A DNA stretch of 64,000 nucleotides from assembly GCA_015075645.1 (NCBI GenBank), contig JABTUF010000003.1, positions 186,001 to 250,000 on the forward strand, given 5' to 3'. Of this stretch, positions 54,297-63,537 are shown piece after piece. Numbering within the stretch: position 1 is the stretch's first letter; every line of letters starts with the position of its first letter. Made by a program: the position numbers and the translations under genes. The DNA is from Burkholderiales bacterium. GTDB taxonomy: Bacteria; Pseudomonadota; Gammaproteobacteria; Burkholderiales; Casimicrobiaceae. The notes beneath the pieces were generated by a model. The model was not told the origin of the DNA, did not search any database, and saw only the letters and a list, made by a program, of their open reading frames with translations.

Positions 54297-54428
54297 CCGG
54301 CGCCGGCCGGCGCCGACCGGGACCGGGCCGGACCGCCTCCGGACGGAACTTTGCCGCCGCCGGTCGGGTCGAAGCTTCGGAACCTCTTGAAGGGCGCGGC
54401 GCGATCACCGCCGCGCGGGTGAGGCGAA

Positions 54429-54454
54429 GGGCCGGGCGACCGGCCCTTTGCTTT
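54429..54454 (+). terminator. Rho-independent terminator after dsbD
   Basis: A seven-base perfect stem GGGCCGG/CCGGCCC with loop GCGA (54429-54446) is followed by TTTGCTTT on the plus strand. It lies between the convergent dsbD and TolC-family genes. Confidence 0.75.
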
Positions 54455-54473
54455 GTGCGCCACCCCGCCGGGT

Positions 54474-55973
54474 TCACGGACGCGAGCCGGCCACGGGCGT
54501 CGTCTCGGTCCGCTCTCCCCACCACCCCCCGCCCATCGCCTGGAACAGCGCCGCGGTGTCGGCGAGCCGCGCGGCCGCCGCCTGCGAGCGCTCGAGTTCG
54601 GCCTGCAGCCGCCCCCGCTCCGCGTCGAGGACCTCGAGCTGGCTCACGCCGCCCAGCGCGAGGCGCTCGCGCGTGATCGCCCAGGCGCGCTCGGCCTCGC
54701 GCGCCTGCTCGCTGCGCGCCGCGAGCGCATGCGCGTCCTCTTCGAGCGCGCGCAGCGCGTCGGCGACGTTCGCGACGCCAGTCAGCACCGACGCGCGGTA
54801 TGCCGCGAGCGCCTCCTCCCAGGCGGCGACCGCCTCGCGCTGGCGCGCCTTCAGCTCGCTCTGGCGCAGGAGCGGTTGCACGAGCGCGATGCCGATGTTC
54901 CACACGTTGACCCCCTGGCCGAGCACGTCCTCGATCCGCGTGCGATCCGACGAGAGGCCGCCCGACAGCGTGAGGCGCGGATAGCGGTTCGCCTCGGCGA
55001 CGCCGATCGCGGCGCTCGCGCGATGCAGCATCGCCTCGCTCGCGCGGATGTCGGGCCGCTGGCGCACGAGGTCGGCGGGCACGACGAGCGGAACGTCCTG
55101 CGGCAGCGTGAGGTCGGCGAGCGTGATCGCCGGCAGCGCCGCGTCGCCCGGCGTGCGGCCGGTGTAGACGGCGAGTGCGTGCATCGACTGCGCGAGGTCG
55201 CGCTCGAGCGGCGGGATCGTCGCGCGCGTTTGCGCGACGAGCACACGCTCGTTCGCGACCTCGACCGCGGAGACCGCGCCGAGCGCCTGGCGCTCCTCGG
55301 CGATCGCGAGGAGTCTCGTCTGCGTCGCGAGGATCGCGCGCGCCGAGGCGATCTGGTCGCGCAGCGCGGCCGAGCGGATCGCGGCGGTGACGACGTTCGC
55401 GGTGAGCGCGACCTGCGCCGCGTCGAGTTCGTAGCGCCGCGCCTCGACCACGGCGTCGAGCGATTCCAGTTCGCGGCGTGCGCCGCCGAACGCGTCGACC
55501 GTGTACGAGACCGAGACGCCGACGCTGTAGAGCGTGAAGGGCCCGGTCTTCGGCGCGTCGGGGAATCCGAGCGCCGCCGGATCGATCTGGTTGCGCGAGA
55601 GTCCGAGCGATCCGTCGATCGCGGGCAGCGTGACCGACGACGTGCGTGCGTTGCGGTCCTCCTGCGCCTGCGCGAGCCGCGCGCGCGCCTGCGGCAGCGT
55701 GGGGCTCGCGTCGAGCGCGGCGCGCACCAGCACGTCGAGCTTCGGCGACGCGTAGAGCCTCCACCAGTCGGCGGGGAGATCGCGCGCGGGCACGAAGCGC
55801 TGCGCGACTCCGTCGGCGGCGATCGTCGCACCGGGTTTCGCGCCGACCGTGTAGACGCCCGCCGTCGGCGGATCGGGCGCGCGGAAGTCCGGCCCCACCG
55901 TGCAGGCGGTGGCGATCCACGCGGCGGCGAGCGGCGCGGCGCGTTTCGCGAACCTACGGGCGAAAGGGGTCAT
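54474..55973 (-). CDS. TolC-family outer-membrane efflux lipoprotein (NodT/OprM type)
   Basis: 499 residues. The signal sequence ends in a lipobox at WIATACTVGPDFRAP (C24), typical of OprM/NodT proteins. Two OEP repeats follow, with long coiled-coil helices; VRQRPDIRASEAMLHRASAAIGVAEANRYPRLTLSGG (read near residue 308) is the family hallmark. It is the outer-membrane channel for the ABC-type exporter encoded upstream and the last gene of the operon. Confidence 0.94.
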   Translation of the reverse strand: MTPFARRFAKRAAPLAAAWIATACTVGPDFRAPDPPTAGVYTVGAKPGATIAADGVAQRFVPARDLPADWWRLYASPKLDVLVRAALDASPTLPQARARLAQAQEDRNARTSSVTLPAIDGSLGLSRNQIDPAALGFPDAPKTGPFTLYSVGVSVSYTVDAFGGARRELESLDAVVEARRYELDAAQVALTANVVTAAIRSAALRDQIASARAILATQTRLLAIAEERQALGAVSAVEVANERVLVAQTRATIPPLERDLAQSMHALAVYTGRTPGDAALPAITLADLTLPQDVPLVVPADLVRQRPDIRASEAMLHRASAAIGVAEANRYPRLTLSGGLSSDRTRIEDVLGQGVNVWNIGIALVQPLLRQSELKARQREAVAAWEEALAAYRASVLTGVANVADALRALEEDAHALAARSEQAREAERAWAITRERLALGGVSQLEVLDAERGRLQAELERSQAAAARLADTAALFQAMGGGWWGERTETTPVAGSRP

Positions 55974-55984
55974 CGCAACCTCCG

Positions 55985-57151
55985 TCAGTCGAGCGTGCGC
56001 CGGTAGAACCGCAGCGCCACGACCATCACGATCAGCGTGAAGAGCATCATCGGCCACAGCGACGGCCAGAGGTCGGGCCAGCCGTTGCCCTTGAGCAGGA
56101 TGCCGCGCACGAGCCGGTTGAAGTGCGTGAGCGGCAGCACCGAGCCGATCCACTGCGCCCATTCGGGCATCCCGCGGAACGGGAACATGAACCCGGACAG
56201 CAGGATGTTCGGCAGGAAGTAGAAGAAGGTGAGCTGCATCGCCTGGAGCTGGTTGGCGGCGAGCGACGACATCGTGATGCCGACGGTGAGGTTCGCGGCG
56301 ATGAACAGGAGCGAGGACAGGAAGAGCGCCGTCAGGTCGCCGACGAACGGCACGCCGAACACGTAGCGCGCGGCGACGAGGATGATCGCCGCCTGGACGA
56401 GGCCGATCGCCACGTATGGCACGATCTTGCCGGTCATCACCTCGAGCGGCGAGATGGGCATCGCGAGCAGGTTCTCCATCGTGCCGCGCTCGCGCTCGCG
56501 CGTGATCGCGAGCCCGGTCATCATCACCATCGTCATCGTGAGGATCACGCCCATGAGCCCCGGCACGATGTTGTACTGGGTGATCGACTCGGGGTTGTAG
56601 AGCCGGTGCACGCGGATGTCGAAGGGGGGCGGTCCCTGCCGGAGGTGCGCATGGGGGCCCACGAGGTCGCGTCGCGCCGCCTGGTCGGCGATCGGCGCCA
56701 TCGCCGCGAGCGCCGGGCCGGTCGCGGTCGGGTCGGACGCGTCCGCCTCGAGGAGCAGCGAAGGGTGTTCGCCGCGCAGGAGGCTTCGCGTGAATCCGGC
56801 GGGAATCGAGAGCACGAATTGCGCGTCGCCCCGGGCGAGCGCCCGGCGGCCGGCTTCCTCGTCGGGAAGCTCGGCGACGATGGCGAAGTACTCGGAGTGC
56901 CTCATGCCCTCGATCACCGAGCGCGTGAACTCGGACGATTCGCCCGCGATCACCGCGGTCGGCATGTGCTTCGGATCCGAGTTGATCGCGTAGCCGAACA
57001 GCGTGAGCTGGATGATCGGGATGCCGATGATCATTCCGAACGTGACGCGGTCCCGCCGGAGCTGCAGGAACTCCTTCGTGACCATGCTCCACCAGCGCGC
57101 GAGCGAGAACGAGCGTGCGTTCGTGCCGGAGGGCGCGGTCGCGGTGCTCAC
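55985..57151 (-). CDS. ABC-2 type transporter permease (YhhJ/YbhR-like)
   Basis: 388 residues from GTG 57151, overlapping the ATPase stop (GTGA). One N-terminal helix (about residues 36-54) is followed by a large periplasmic loop and five C-terminal helices. EFLQLRRDRVTFGMIIGIPIIQLTLFGYAI, ITRERERGTMENLLAMPISPLEVMTGKI and FMFPFRGMPEWAQWIGSVLPLTHF (each read as landmarks) identify the drug/heme-type exporter family. It forms the inner-membrane pump with the ATPase. Confidence 0.93.
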   Translation of the reverse strand: MSTATAPSGTNARSFSLARWWSMVTKEFLQLRRDRVTFGMIIGIPIIQLTLFGYAINSDPKHMPTAVIAGESSEFTRSVIEGMRHSEYFAIVAELPDEEAGRRALARGDAQFVLSIPAGFTRSLLRGEHPSLLLEADASDPTATGPALAAMAPIADQAARRDLVGPHAHLRQGPPPFDIRVHRLYNPESITQYNIVPGLMGVILTMTMVMMTGLAITRERERGTMENLLAMPISPLEVMTGKIVPYVAIGLVQAAIILVAARYVFGVPFVGDLTALFLSSLLFIAANLTVGITMSSLAANQLQAMQLTFFYFLPNILLSGFMFPFRGMPEWAQWIGSVLPLTHFNRLVRGILLKGNGWPDLWPSLWPMMLFTLIVMVVALRFYRRTLD

Positions 57152-58092
57152 AGGTTCGCTCCGCCCCAGTTGTCGGTCGCCTCGCGCATCAGGTGGATGA
57201 AGACATCCTCGAGCCCGGTGTCGGTGCGCGTCCAGCGCCACGGCATTCCGCCGGCCGCCTGCGCGAGCGTCGCTTCCACCGCCTGCGCGTCGCGACCGGT
57301 GACGTGGACCGAGGCGCCGAACGAGGCCACCTGCTCGATGCCCGCCGCGCCGCGAAGCTTCTCGACCAGTTCGCCCGCACCGCTGCCTTCGACGGCGTAG
57401 GTGACGAGACCGCGGCTCGCCACGATCGCGGCGGCGGTGCCCTGCGCGAGCAGCCGGCCGTAGGCGATGTAGGCGAGCTTGTGGCAGCGCTCCGCCTCGT
57501 CCATGTAGTGGGTCGAGACGAGCACCGAGATGCCCTGCGCGGTGAGCCGGTGCAACTCCTCCCAGAACTCGCGGCGCGCGTTCGGATCGACGCCGGCCGT
57601 CGGTTCGTCGAGGAGGAGGAGCCGCGGCCGGTGCAGCATGCACGCGGCGAGCGCGAGCCGCTGCTTCCAGCCGCCCGACAGCGCGCCGGTGAGCTGGTGG
57701 GCCCGCGTGGCGAGGCACAGTCCGTCGAGCGCGCGGTCGACCGCCACCTTGCGGTCGGGCATGTCGTAGACGCGCGCGACGAACTCCAGGTTTTCGCGGA
57801 TCGTGAGGTCGTCCCAGTACGAGAACCGCTGCGTCATGTAGCCGACGTTGCGTTTGATCTCTGCGCTCTGCGTGCGGATGTCGTAGCCGAGGCAAGTGCC
57901 GCTGCCCGCGTCCGGCGTGAGAAGCCCGCACATCAGTCGGATCGACGTCGTCTTGCCGCTGCCGTTGGGCCCGAGGAAGCCGAAGATCTCGCCCCGCCCG
58001 ACTCTGAGCGCGAGATCGACGACCACGTGCTTGGCGCCGAAACTCTTGTCGAGCCCGCGCACGTCGATGACCGGGTCGGCCGCGGCGGTCAT
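57148..58092 (-). CDS. ABC-2 exporter ATP-binding protein
   Basis: 314 residues. Walker A is GPNGSGKTT near residues 41-49, signature LSGGWKQRLALA near 139, Walker B LLLLDEPTAGVDP, H-loop in VSTHYMDEAERC. It drives the permease encoded next. The start overlaps the HlyD gene stop by four bases. A single ATPase is present; the tandem ATPase fusion found in some YbhF-type systems is absent. Confidence 0.94.
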   Translation of the reverse strand: MTAAADPVIDVRGLDKSFGAKHVVVDLALRVGRGEIFGFLGPNGSGKTTSIRLMCGLLTPDAGSGTCLGYDIRTQSAEIKRNVGYMTQRFSYWDDLTIRENLEFVARVYDMPDRKVAVDRALDGLCLATRAHQLTGALSGGWKQRLALAACMLHRPRLLLLDEPTAGVDPNARREFWEELHRLTAQGISVLVSTHYMDEAERCHKLAYIAYGRLLAQGTAAAIVASRGLVTYAVEGSGAGELVEKLRGAAGIEQVASFGASVHVTGRDAQAVEATLAQAAGGMPWRWTRTDTGLEDVFIHLMREATDNWGGANL

Positions 58093-59054
58093 CGCAGCAG
58101 CACGGAGACCGGCTGGCCCGGCCGCAGCTTCGGCGCGTCGGCGGCCGACGGCCGCGCCTCGACCATGAACACGAGCTTCGAGCGCGTCTCGTTGCTGTAG
58201 ATGACGGGCGGCGTGAACTCGGCCTCGGTCGACACGAAGCTCACGACGACCGGAACCTCCGCCGCGCAGCCGTCGCAGCGCACGACCGCCTGCCGGCCCG
58301 GCGCGATCGAGCCGATCTCGGTCTGCGGCACGAAGAACCGCACCTTCACGTTGGCGGGCGGCAGCATCCGGACGACCGCATTGCCGGCGGCGACCCACTC
58401 GCCTTCGCGGTAGAGCGTGTCCTGCACGAGCCCTCCGAGCGTCGCGGCGATCGACTTCTGGTCGAGCCGCCACTTCGCCTGGTCGAGCGCGGCTCGCGCC
58501 GCCGCGACCTGCGCGGCCTGAGCCCGCACCTGCGCGGCGCGGCCGGGCAACTCGCCCACCGCGATCTCGCTCTCGAGTTGCTTCACGCGGGCGAGGTTCG
58601 CCTCGTGCGCGGCGCGGCCGTCGTCGAGCTGCTGCTTCGCGATGCCGCCGATCGCGAACTGTGCTTCGTCGCGCGCGAGACGCACGGCGGACTTGCGCTC
58701 CTCGGCGCGTGCCTGCGCGAGCTGCGCGCGGGTCACGTCGAGCTCCTGCGGCCGCTTGCCGGAGTGGAGGTCGGCGAGGGTCGCCTCGGCCGCGCGCAAC
58801 TGTTCGGCGGCCTGCCGCTCGGCCGCGGCTTCGCTCTGCGCCTCGAGCGCGAACAGCGGCGCTCCGGCGGCGATGGTGTCGCCGCGATGCACGGAGAGCC
58901 GGTCGAGGCGGCCTGCGATCGGCGAGGCGACGTTGACGAACTCGCCTTCGACGTACCCTTGGCGTCCCGCGGGCGGCGGCTCGCCGCAGGCGGCGAGCGT
59001 GAACGCCACCGCGGCGAGCGCCATCGGCGGTTTGAGGATCGTTCCGAGGTTCAT
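58089..59054 (-). CDS. HlyD-family periplasmic adaptor lipoprotein (YbhG-like)
   Basis: 321 residues. The signal sequence ends in a lipobox LAACGEPP (C23). The first half of the lipoyl-like domain is VNVASPIAGRLDRLSVHRGDTIAAG (read near residue 40); a long Ala/Gln/Glu-rich coiled-coil hairpin follows (about residues 75-190), and the beta-barrel part continues to the end. It links the inner-membrane pump to the TolC-type channel. Start and stop overlap the neighbouring genes by four bases each. Confidence 0.93.
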   Translation of the reverse strand: MNLGTILKPPMALAAVAFTLAACGEPPPAGRQGYVEGEFVNVASPIAGRLDRLSVHRGDTIAAGAPLFALEAQSEAAAERQAAEQLRAAEATLADLHSGKRPQELDVTRAQLAQARAEERKSAVRLARDEAQFAIGGIAKQQLDDGRAAHEANLARVKQLESEIAVGELPGRAAQVRAQAAQVAAARAALDQAKWRLDQKSIAATLGGLVQDTLYREGEWVAAGNAVVRMLPPANVKVRFFVPQTEIGSIAPGRQAVVRCDGCAAEVPVVVSFVSTEAEFTPPVIYSNETRSKLVFMVEARPSAADAPKLRPGQPVSVLLR

Positions 59055-59764
59055 CGCCGTGACCTCCGGGCTGGCTTGCTTGGGGGTGGCCGGCTCCCCG
59101 CGAGTCCGGTCGCGAGCATCGCGATCGCGTGGCGCGCCAGATCGTCGGCGGTCACGCGCTCCGCGCCGGGCAGGCGCCGCCAGACCTCGCGCGTCGCGAG
59201 CGGGAACATCGTGAGCCCCATGATCGAGACGAAGACGAGGCGGGGCTCGATGCCGGGCGCGATCGCGCCCCGGCGACGGGCGCCGGCGAGCGCGTCGCCG
59301 ATCGCACCGATCGTGGCGACCGCGGCGGGCGGAGGCCAGCGGAGCGCTCGTTCGCGCAGCGCCCCGCCCTCGGCGGCGATCTCGCGGATCCAGATCGGCG
59401 GCATCCACGGCATCGCGCGCGCGGCGTCGAAGATGCGCCCGACGAGCGAGGACAACGTCGCGAGCGGAGGCGCGGCGGGATCGGCCGGCGGCGCGAAGAC
59501 GCGGGTCACGAAGCGCGAAATGCGCTCCTCGACAACGGCGTCGATCAGTCTTTCGCGGCCGCGAAAGTAGTAGTGGATCATCGCAGGCGTGACCCCCGCG
59601 CGCGCAGCGATGTCGACGGCGGTCGTCGCGGCGACGCCGCGCTCGGCGAAGAGCGCGACGGCGGCATCGAGCAGCGCTTCGCGCGCGTCGCGGTCGGCCG
59701 AACGCGCCGGGCGTCCGCGTGCCCGCGCCGCGGGCGGGGTCAGTCGGGTGACGGTGGCGTTCAC
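59051..59764 (-). CDS. TetR-family transcriptional regulator
   Basis: 237 residues. The N-terminal helix-turn-helix appears as GVAATTAVDIAARAGVTPAMIHYYFRGRERLI (read near residues 43-74), with the usual IHYYF ending. The C-terminal ligand domain is typical of efflux-pump repressors. It is the first gene of the minus-strand efflux operon and overlaps the adaptor gene by four bases, so it regulates its own operon. The palindrome at 59775-59792 just before its start is the probable operator. Confidence 0.93.
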   Translation of the reverse strand: MNATVTRLTPPAARARGRPARSADRDAREALLDAAVALFAERGVAATTAVDIAARAGVTPAMIHYYFRGRERLIDAVVEERISRFVTRVFAPPADPAAPPLATLSSLVGRIFDAARAMPWMPPIWIREIAAEGGALRERALRWPPPAAVATIGAIGDALAGARRRGAIAPGIEPRLVFVSIMGLTMFPLATREVWRRLPGAERVTADDLARHAIAMLATGLAGSRPPPSKPARRSRR

Positions 59765-59774
59765 GCGTCGATGT

Positions 59775-59792
59775 TAATTAAATGGCCAATTA
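59775..59792. promoter_or_regulatory. Putative TetR operator (TAATT-N8-AATTA)
   Basis: TAATT (59775-59779) and AATTA (59788-59792) form a perfect dyad around AAATGGCC. It is an AT-rich island in GC-rich surroundings, 11 bases before the tetR start and about 80 bases before the divergent lysE-type start, so it could control both. Binding by the TetR protein is inference. Confidence 0.6.
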
Positions 59793-59873
59793 CTTTCAAG
59801 TCCCCGGCGCCGCGTTGCCTCCGGCGACCCGCCTTCGCGGCTCGACGCCCCCCGGCGCCGCTACAATGGCGCG

Positions 59874-60503
59874 ATGCCGCTCGACACCTGGCTCGCGTTC
59901 TTCGTCGCCTCCTGGCTCATCAGCCTGTCGCCGGGCGCGGGCGCGATCTCGTGCATGGCCGCGGGCATGCGCTACGGCTACTCCCGCGCGATGTGGAACA
60001 TCGCGGGCCTGCAGCTCGGCATCCTGTTCGTGCTCGTGATCGTGGCGCTGGGGTTGGGCGCGATCATCGCGGCATCGACGACGCTCTTCGCCGCGGTGAA
60101 GTGGCTGGGCGCCGCGTATCTCGTCTACCTCGGCGTGATGCAGTGGCGTGCACCGGCCTCCCCGGTGCGCGACGCGGGCGACGTCGATGCCTCGCAGGGG
60201 TCGCCGGGCCGGCTCGTGCTGCGCGGCTTCCTCGTGAACGCGACCAACCCGAAGGGCATCGTGTTCATGCTGGCCGTGCTGCCGCAGTTCATCGACCCGG
60301 CGCTGCCGCAACTGCCGCAGTACGCGATCTGCGGCGCGACGCTCTTCTTCACCGACCTCGTCGTGATGAGCGGCTACACCGGGCTCGCGGCGAAGGTGCT
60401 GGGACTGCTGCGCGAGCCGCACCACGTGCGCTGGGTGAACCGCACGTTCGGCGGCCTGTTCGTCGCGGCGGGCGCGGCGCTCGCCGCGTTTCGCCGCGCC
60501 TGA
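59874..60503 (+). CDS. LysE/RhtB-family amino acid exporter
   Basis: 209 residues with six helices. LSPGAGAISCMAAGMRYGYSRAMWNIAGLQLG (read near residues 18-49) is the RhtB family N-terminal signature, and GFLVNATNPKGIVFMLAVLPQFID near residue 118 is the conserved centre. Exports an amino acid or a homoserine-type metabolite. It is divergent from the tetR efflux operon and convergent with the HAD gene. Confidence 0.92.
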   Translation: MPLDTWLAFFVASWLISLSPGAGAISCMAAGMRYGYSRAMWNIAGLQLGILFVLVIVALGLGAIIAASTTLFAAVKWLGAAYLVYLGVMQWRAPASPVRDAGDVDASQGSPGRLVLRGFLVNATNPKGIVFMLAVLPQFIDPALPQLPQYAICGATLFFTDLVVMSGYTGLAAKVLGLLREPHHVRWVNRTFGGLFVAAGAALAAFRRA

Positions 60504-60548
60504 AGCCGCGCGCTCGCCATCCTCCGCGAGCGCCCCGCAGTCAAGTCC

Positions 60549-60576
60549 CCGGACCCGGACAGGTACCGGGGTCCGG
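60549..60576. terminator. Hairpin between convergent lysE-type and HAD genes
   Basis: CCGGACCCGG (60549-60558) and CCGGGGTCCGG (60566-60576) pair with one bulge around a seven-base loop. It could end transcription from both sides, though T-runs are absent. The arms share the GGACCC theme of the hairpins at 20903 and 35886. Confidence 0.5.
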
Positions 60577-60581
60577 AAGGA

Positions 60582-61217
60582 TCAGGCAACCGGTCGCGCG
60601 GGCGCGGCCTCGATGCCGAATTCAGCCAGTGCCGCGGACAGTGCTTCGAACCGGGGCACCTGCCGGGCGTGGAGCCCCACGGCGCGGGCCGCCTCGACGT
60701 TGATGCGGTTGTCGTCGACGAAGAGCGCGCGCGCGGGATCCACGCCGAGTTCGCCGATCACGTGTTCGAAGTAGTCGGCATCCGGTTTCAGCCGGCCCAC
60801 GGCGTACGACGGAAAGTTGCGGTGGAACATCGCGGGCAGCGACCACTCGCGCTCGAAGCGCTCCCAGTGCAGCTCGTTGGTGTTCGACAGCGACGCGAGC
60901 GTGTAGCGCGGGGCGAGCGCGGCGAGGAAGCCGCGAGCGCCGGCGTTGAGCGTGCGCGGCCAAAGGGCGAACTCGGCGAGGAACGCCTCGCGCGACACCG
61001 GCAGGGCGAACTCCTCGATGATGCCGTCGGCGAAGGCGTCGCGGCCGGTCCTGCCCGACTCGTAGCCGCGCACCGCCGGCGAAGCGAGCCAGCGGCGCCA
61101 CAGCTCCTCGGTCGTGCAAAGCGACGGGCTCCAGGCGAGCATCCGCTCGACGCCCGCGAGTTCGATCAGCACGCCGCCCAGGTCGAACAGGATCGCCTCG
61201 ATCCTCGCCATCGCCAT
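60582..61217 (-). CDS. HAD-superfamily hydrolase (YihX-like)
   Basis: 211 residues; ATG 61211 is a second possible start. Motif I is ILFDLGGVL (D12 nucleophile), motif II is LASLSNTNELHW, the motif III lysine is in VGRLKPDADYFEHV, and motif IV is ALFVDDNRINVEAA. The DLGGV form is typical of YihX-type subfamily IA phosphatases of small sugar phosphates. It lies 9 bp after the AEC transporter gene, probably one transcript. Confidence 0.9.
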   Translation of the reverse strand: MAMARIEAILFDLGGVLIELAGVERMLAWSPSLCTTEELWRRWLASPAVRGYESGRTGRDAFADGIIEEFALPVSREAFLAEFALWPRTLNAGARGFLAALAPRYTLASLSNTNELHWERFEREWSLPAMFHRNFPSYAVGRLKPDADYFEHVIGELGVDPARALFVDDNRINVEAARAVGLHARQVPRFEALSAALAEFGIEAAPARPVA

Positions 61218-61226
61218 CCCTCCGGA

Positions 61227-62102
61227 TCAGTGGAGCGCGATCGCGAGCCCGATCGGCACGAAGATCACCGCCATCGCGTTGCCGATCAGCACGATCGAGG
61301 CGACCCGTCCCGGCTCCTGCCGGAACTGCTCGGCCACCATGAAGTTGAGCACCGCCGGCGGCAGGCAGCCGAACAGGAACAGGAGCCCGGTCTGCGTCCG
61401 GTCGAGCCCGAGCAGCGGCGCGATGAGGCCCGCGCAGGCGAGTCCGGTCAACGGGCACACGAGGCCGCCGATGACGCCGAGCTGCGCGTCGCCCCAGCGG
61501 ATCGCCGTCATGCGCACGCCGAGCGAGAGCAGCATCAGCGGGATCATCGCGTCGCCGACGAGTTTCAGCGTGACCGCGGCGACCTCGGGCATCGGCGGAT
61601 GGACGACCGCGAACGCGAAACCCGCCACCGTCGACCACACCATCGGGTTCTTCAGCAGGTTCCCGAACTTCGCGCGGTGGTCGATGATCCACACGCCCAG
61701 CGTGAAATGCAGCAGGTTGCTGATCGTGAAGAGCGCGACCATCGCGGTCAAGCCGGCGTCGCCGAACGCGAGCACCGCGAGCGGCAACCCGAGGTTGCCG
61801 CAGTTGTTGAACATCATCGGCGGCACGAAGGTCCGATGGTCGACGCGCAACAGGCGCGCGAACGGCCACGCGAGGAGCCCGGAGCCCAGCACGATACCGA
61901 TGCTGCCGGCGATCAGCAGGCGGTTCTCCCAGAGGTCGAAGGACTTCGACGACAGCGCCGAGAAGATGAGCGCCGGAGCGAGCACGTTGATCGACAGCCG
62001 GTTGACGACCGACATGTCCGGATTGGCCCGGCGCCCCCAGAACCAGCCGAGCGCGACCACGGCGAACACCGGGAGGATGATGCCGAGCAGGCGTTCGAGC
62101 AT
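61227..62102 (-). CDS. AEC-family (auxin efflux carrier-like) transporter
   Basis: 291 residues with about ten helices. MMFNNCGNLGLPLAVLAFG near residue 95 is the usual AEC crossover motif. Proteins of this family move malonate, malate or similar weak acids. The ATG at 62102 is supported by the family N-terminus. The frame remains open upstream through the heptamer repeat at 62121-62148, but that would add repeat-encoded residues. Confidence 0.9.
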   Translation of the reverse strand: MLERLLGIILPVFAVVALGWFWGRRANPDMSVVNRLSINVLAPALIFSALSSKSFDLWENRLLIAGSIGIVLGSGLLAWPFARLLRVDHRTFVPPMMFNNCGNLGLPLAVLAFGDAGLTAMVALFTISNLLHFTLGVWIIDHRAKFGNLLKNPMVWSTVAGFAFAVVHPPMPEVAAVTLKLVGDAMIPLMLLSLGVRMTAIRWGDAQLGVIGGLVCPLTGLACAGLIAPLLGLDRTQTGLLFLFGCLPPAVLNFMVAEQFRQEPGRVASIVLIGNAMAVIFVPIGLAIALH

Positions 62103-62120
62103 CGGGGGATCAGGAATCAG

Positions 62121-62148
62121 GGAACAGGGAACAGGGAACAGGGAACAG
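62121..62148. repeat. Four tandem GGAACAG heptamers
   Basis: Four exact seven-base copies lie just upstream of the AEC gene start, preceded by GGATCAGGAATCAG, a string also found in each unit of the array at 46383-47190. The number of copies is likely to vary and could alter expression of the AEC gene, whose leader contains it. Confidence 0.85.
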
Positions 62149-62208
62149 GGCGTCGTCGGCGGTCCCCGGTGCTCCTGCATGCGGCGCCCGGCTGATCCCG
62201 GATTCCCG

Positions 62209-63537
62209 CTACAGGATGTACTTGGCGAGATTGTCGTCGCCCGCCACCCCGGCGAGCCGGGCGTCGACGTAGGCGGCGTCGATCGCGATGGTCTCGCGGT
62301 CGTGCTTCGAGGCCGAGTACGAGATCTCCTCGAGCAGGCGCTCCATCACCGTGTAGAGGCGCCGCGCACCGATGTTCTCCTGCTTCTCGTTGACCGCGTG
62401 CGCGATCTCGGCGATGCGGCGGATCGCGTCCGGGCGGAAGTCGAGCTCGACGTTCTCGGTGCGGAGCAGCGCCTCGTACTGGCGCACGAGGCACGCGTCG
62501 GTCGCGGTGAGGATCTGGACGAAATCCTCGACCGTGAGCGAGGCGAGCTCGACGCGGATCGGAAAGCGGCCCTGCAGCTCGGGAATGAGGTCGGAGGGCT
62601 TCGACAGGTGGAACGCGCCCGAAGCGATGAACAGGATGTGGTCGGTGCGCACCATGCCGTACTTGGTCGTCACCGTCGTGCCCTCGACGAGCGGCAGCAG
62701 GTCGCGCTGGACGCCCTGCCGCGACACGTCGGCACCCTGCAGGTCCGAGCGCGAAGCGATCTTGTCGATCTCGTCCAGGAACACGATGCCGTTCTGCTCG
62801 ACGGCCGCGAGCGCCTTCGACTTGATGTCGTCCTCGTTCAGGAGCCGCGCGGCCTCCTCGTCGGTCAGCGCCTTCATCGCGTCGGCGACCTTCATGCGCT
62901 GCACCTTGCGCCGGGCGCCGCCCATCTGCTGGAACATGCCCTGGATCTGCGAGGTCAGTTCCTCCATGCCCGGCGGCGCCATGATCTCCATCGACGGCGC
63001 CGGCGCGGCCACCTCGACGTCGACGTCCTTGTCGTCGAGCCGGCCTTCGCGCAGCATCTTGCGGAATTTCTGGCGCGTGCCCGAGTCGGTCGGCTTCATG
63101 TCGTCGAGGTTCACCTCGCGCACCGGCGGCAGCAGCAGATCGAGGACGCGGTCCTCCGCGGCGTCGGTCGCGCGGTCGCGGACCTTGCGCATCTCGGACT
63201 CGCGCGTCTGCTTGACCGCGGCGTCGATCAAGTCGCGCACGATCGTGTCGACGTCGCGACCCACGTAACCCACCTCGGTGAACTTGGTCGCCTCGACCTT
63301 CACGAACGGCGCGTCGACGAGCCGGGCGAGGCGGCGCGAGATCTCGGTCTTGCCGACGCCGGTCGGTCCGATCATCAGGATGTTCTTCGGCGTGATCTCC
63401 CCGCGCAGCGGTTCGGGCACCTGCTGGCGGCGCCAGCGGTTGCGCATCGCGATCGCCACGGCCCGCTTCGCCTCGTGCTGGCCGACGATGTGCTTGTCGA
63501 GTTCGGAGACGATCTCCTGCGGCGTCATCGACGACAT
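62209..63537 (-). CDS. hslU: ATP-dependent protease ATPase subunit HslU
   Basis: 442 residues. The start at ATG 63537 gives the family N-terminus [20 protein letters not shown]. Walker A is GPTGVGKTE near residue 59, Walker [13 protein letters not shown] near residue 247, the pore motif is GYVGRDV, and the conserved C-terminal tail ends DDNLAKYIL, used for docking onto HslV. HslU unfolds substrates for HslV. In most proteobacteria hslV lies directly upstream; here the upstream gene is an unrelated, divergent lipoprotein. Confidence 0.97.
   Translation of the reverse strand: MSSMTPQEIVSELDKHIVGQHEAKRAVAIAMRNRWRRQQVPEPLRGEITPKNILMIGPTGVGKTEISRRLARLVDAPFVKVEATKFTEVGYVGRDVDTIVRDLIDAAVKQTRESEMRKVRDRATDAAEDRVLDLLLPPVREVNLDDMKPTDSGTRQKFRKMLREGRLDDKDVDVEVAAPAPSMEIMAPPGMEELTSQIQGMFQQMGGARRKVQRMKVADAMKALTDEEAARLLNEDDIKSKALAAVEQNGIVFLDEIDKIASRSDLQGADVSRQGVQRDLLPLVEGTTVTTKYGMVRTDHILFIASGAFHLSKPSDLIPELQGRFPIRVELASLTVEDFVQILTATDACLVRQYEALLRTENVELDFRPDAIRRIAEIAHAVNEKQENIGARRLYTVMERLLEEISYSASKHDRETIAIDAAYVDARLAGVAGDDNLAKYIL

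Noticed and set aside
62103..62180. Longer AEC transporter starting upstream of the heptamer repeat
   Set aside because: It would add repeat-encoded CSLFPVP residues before the family's normal first helix.
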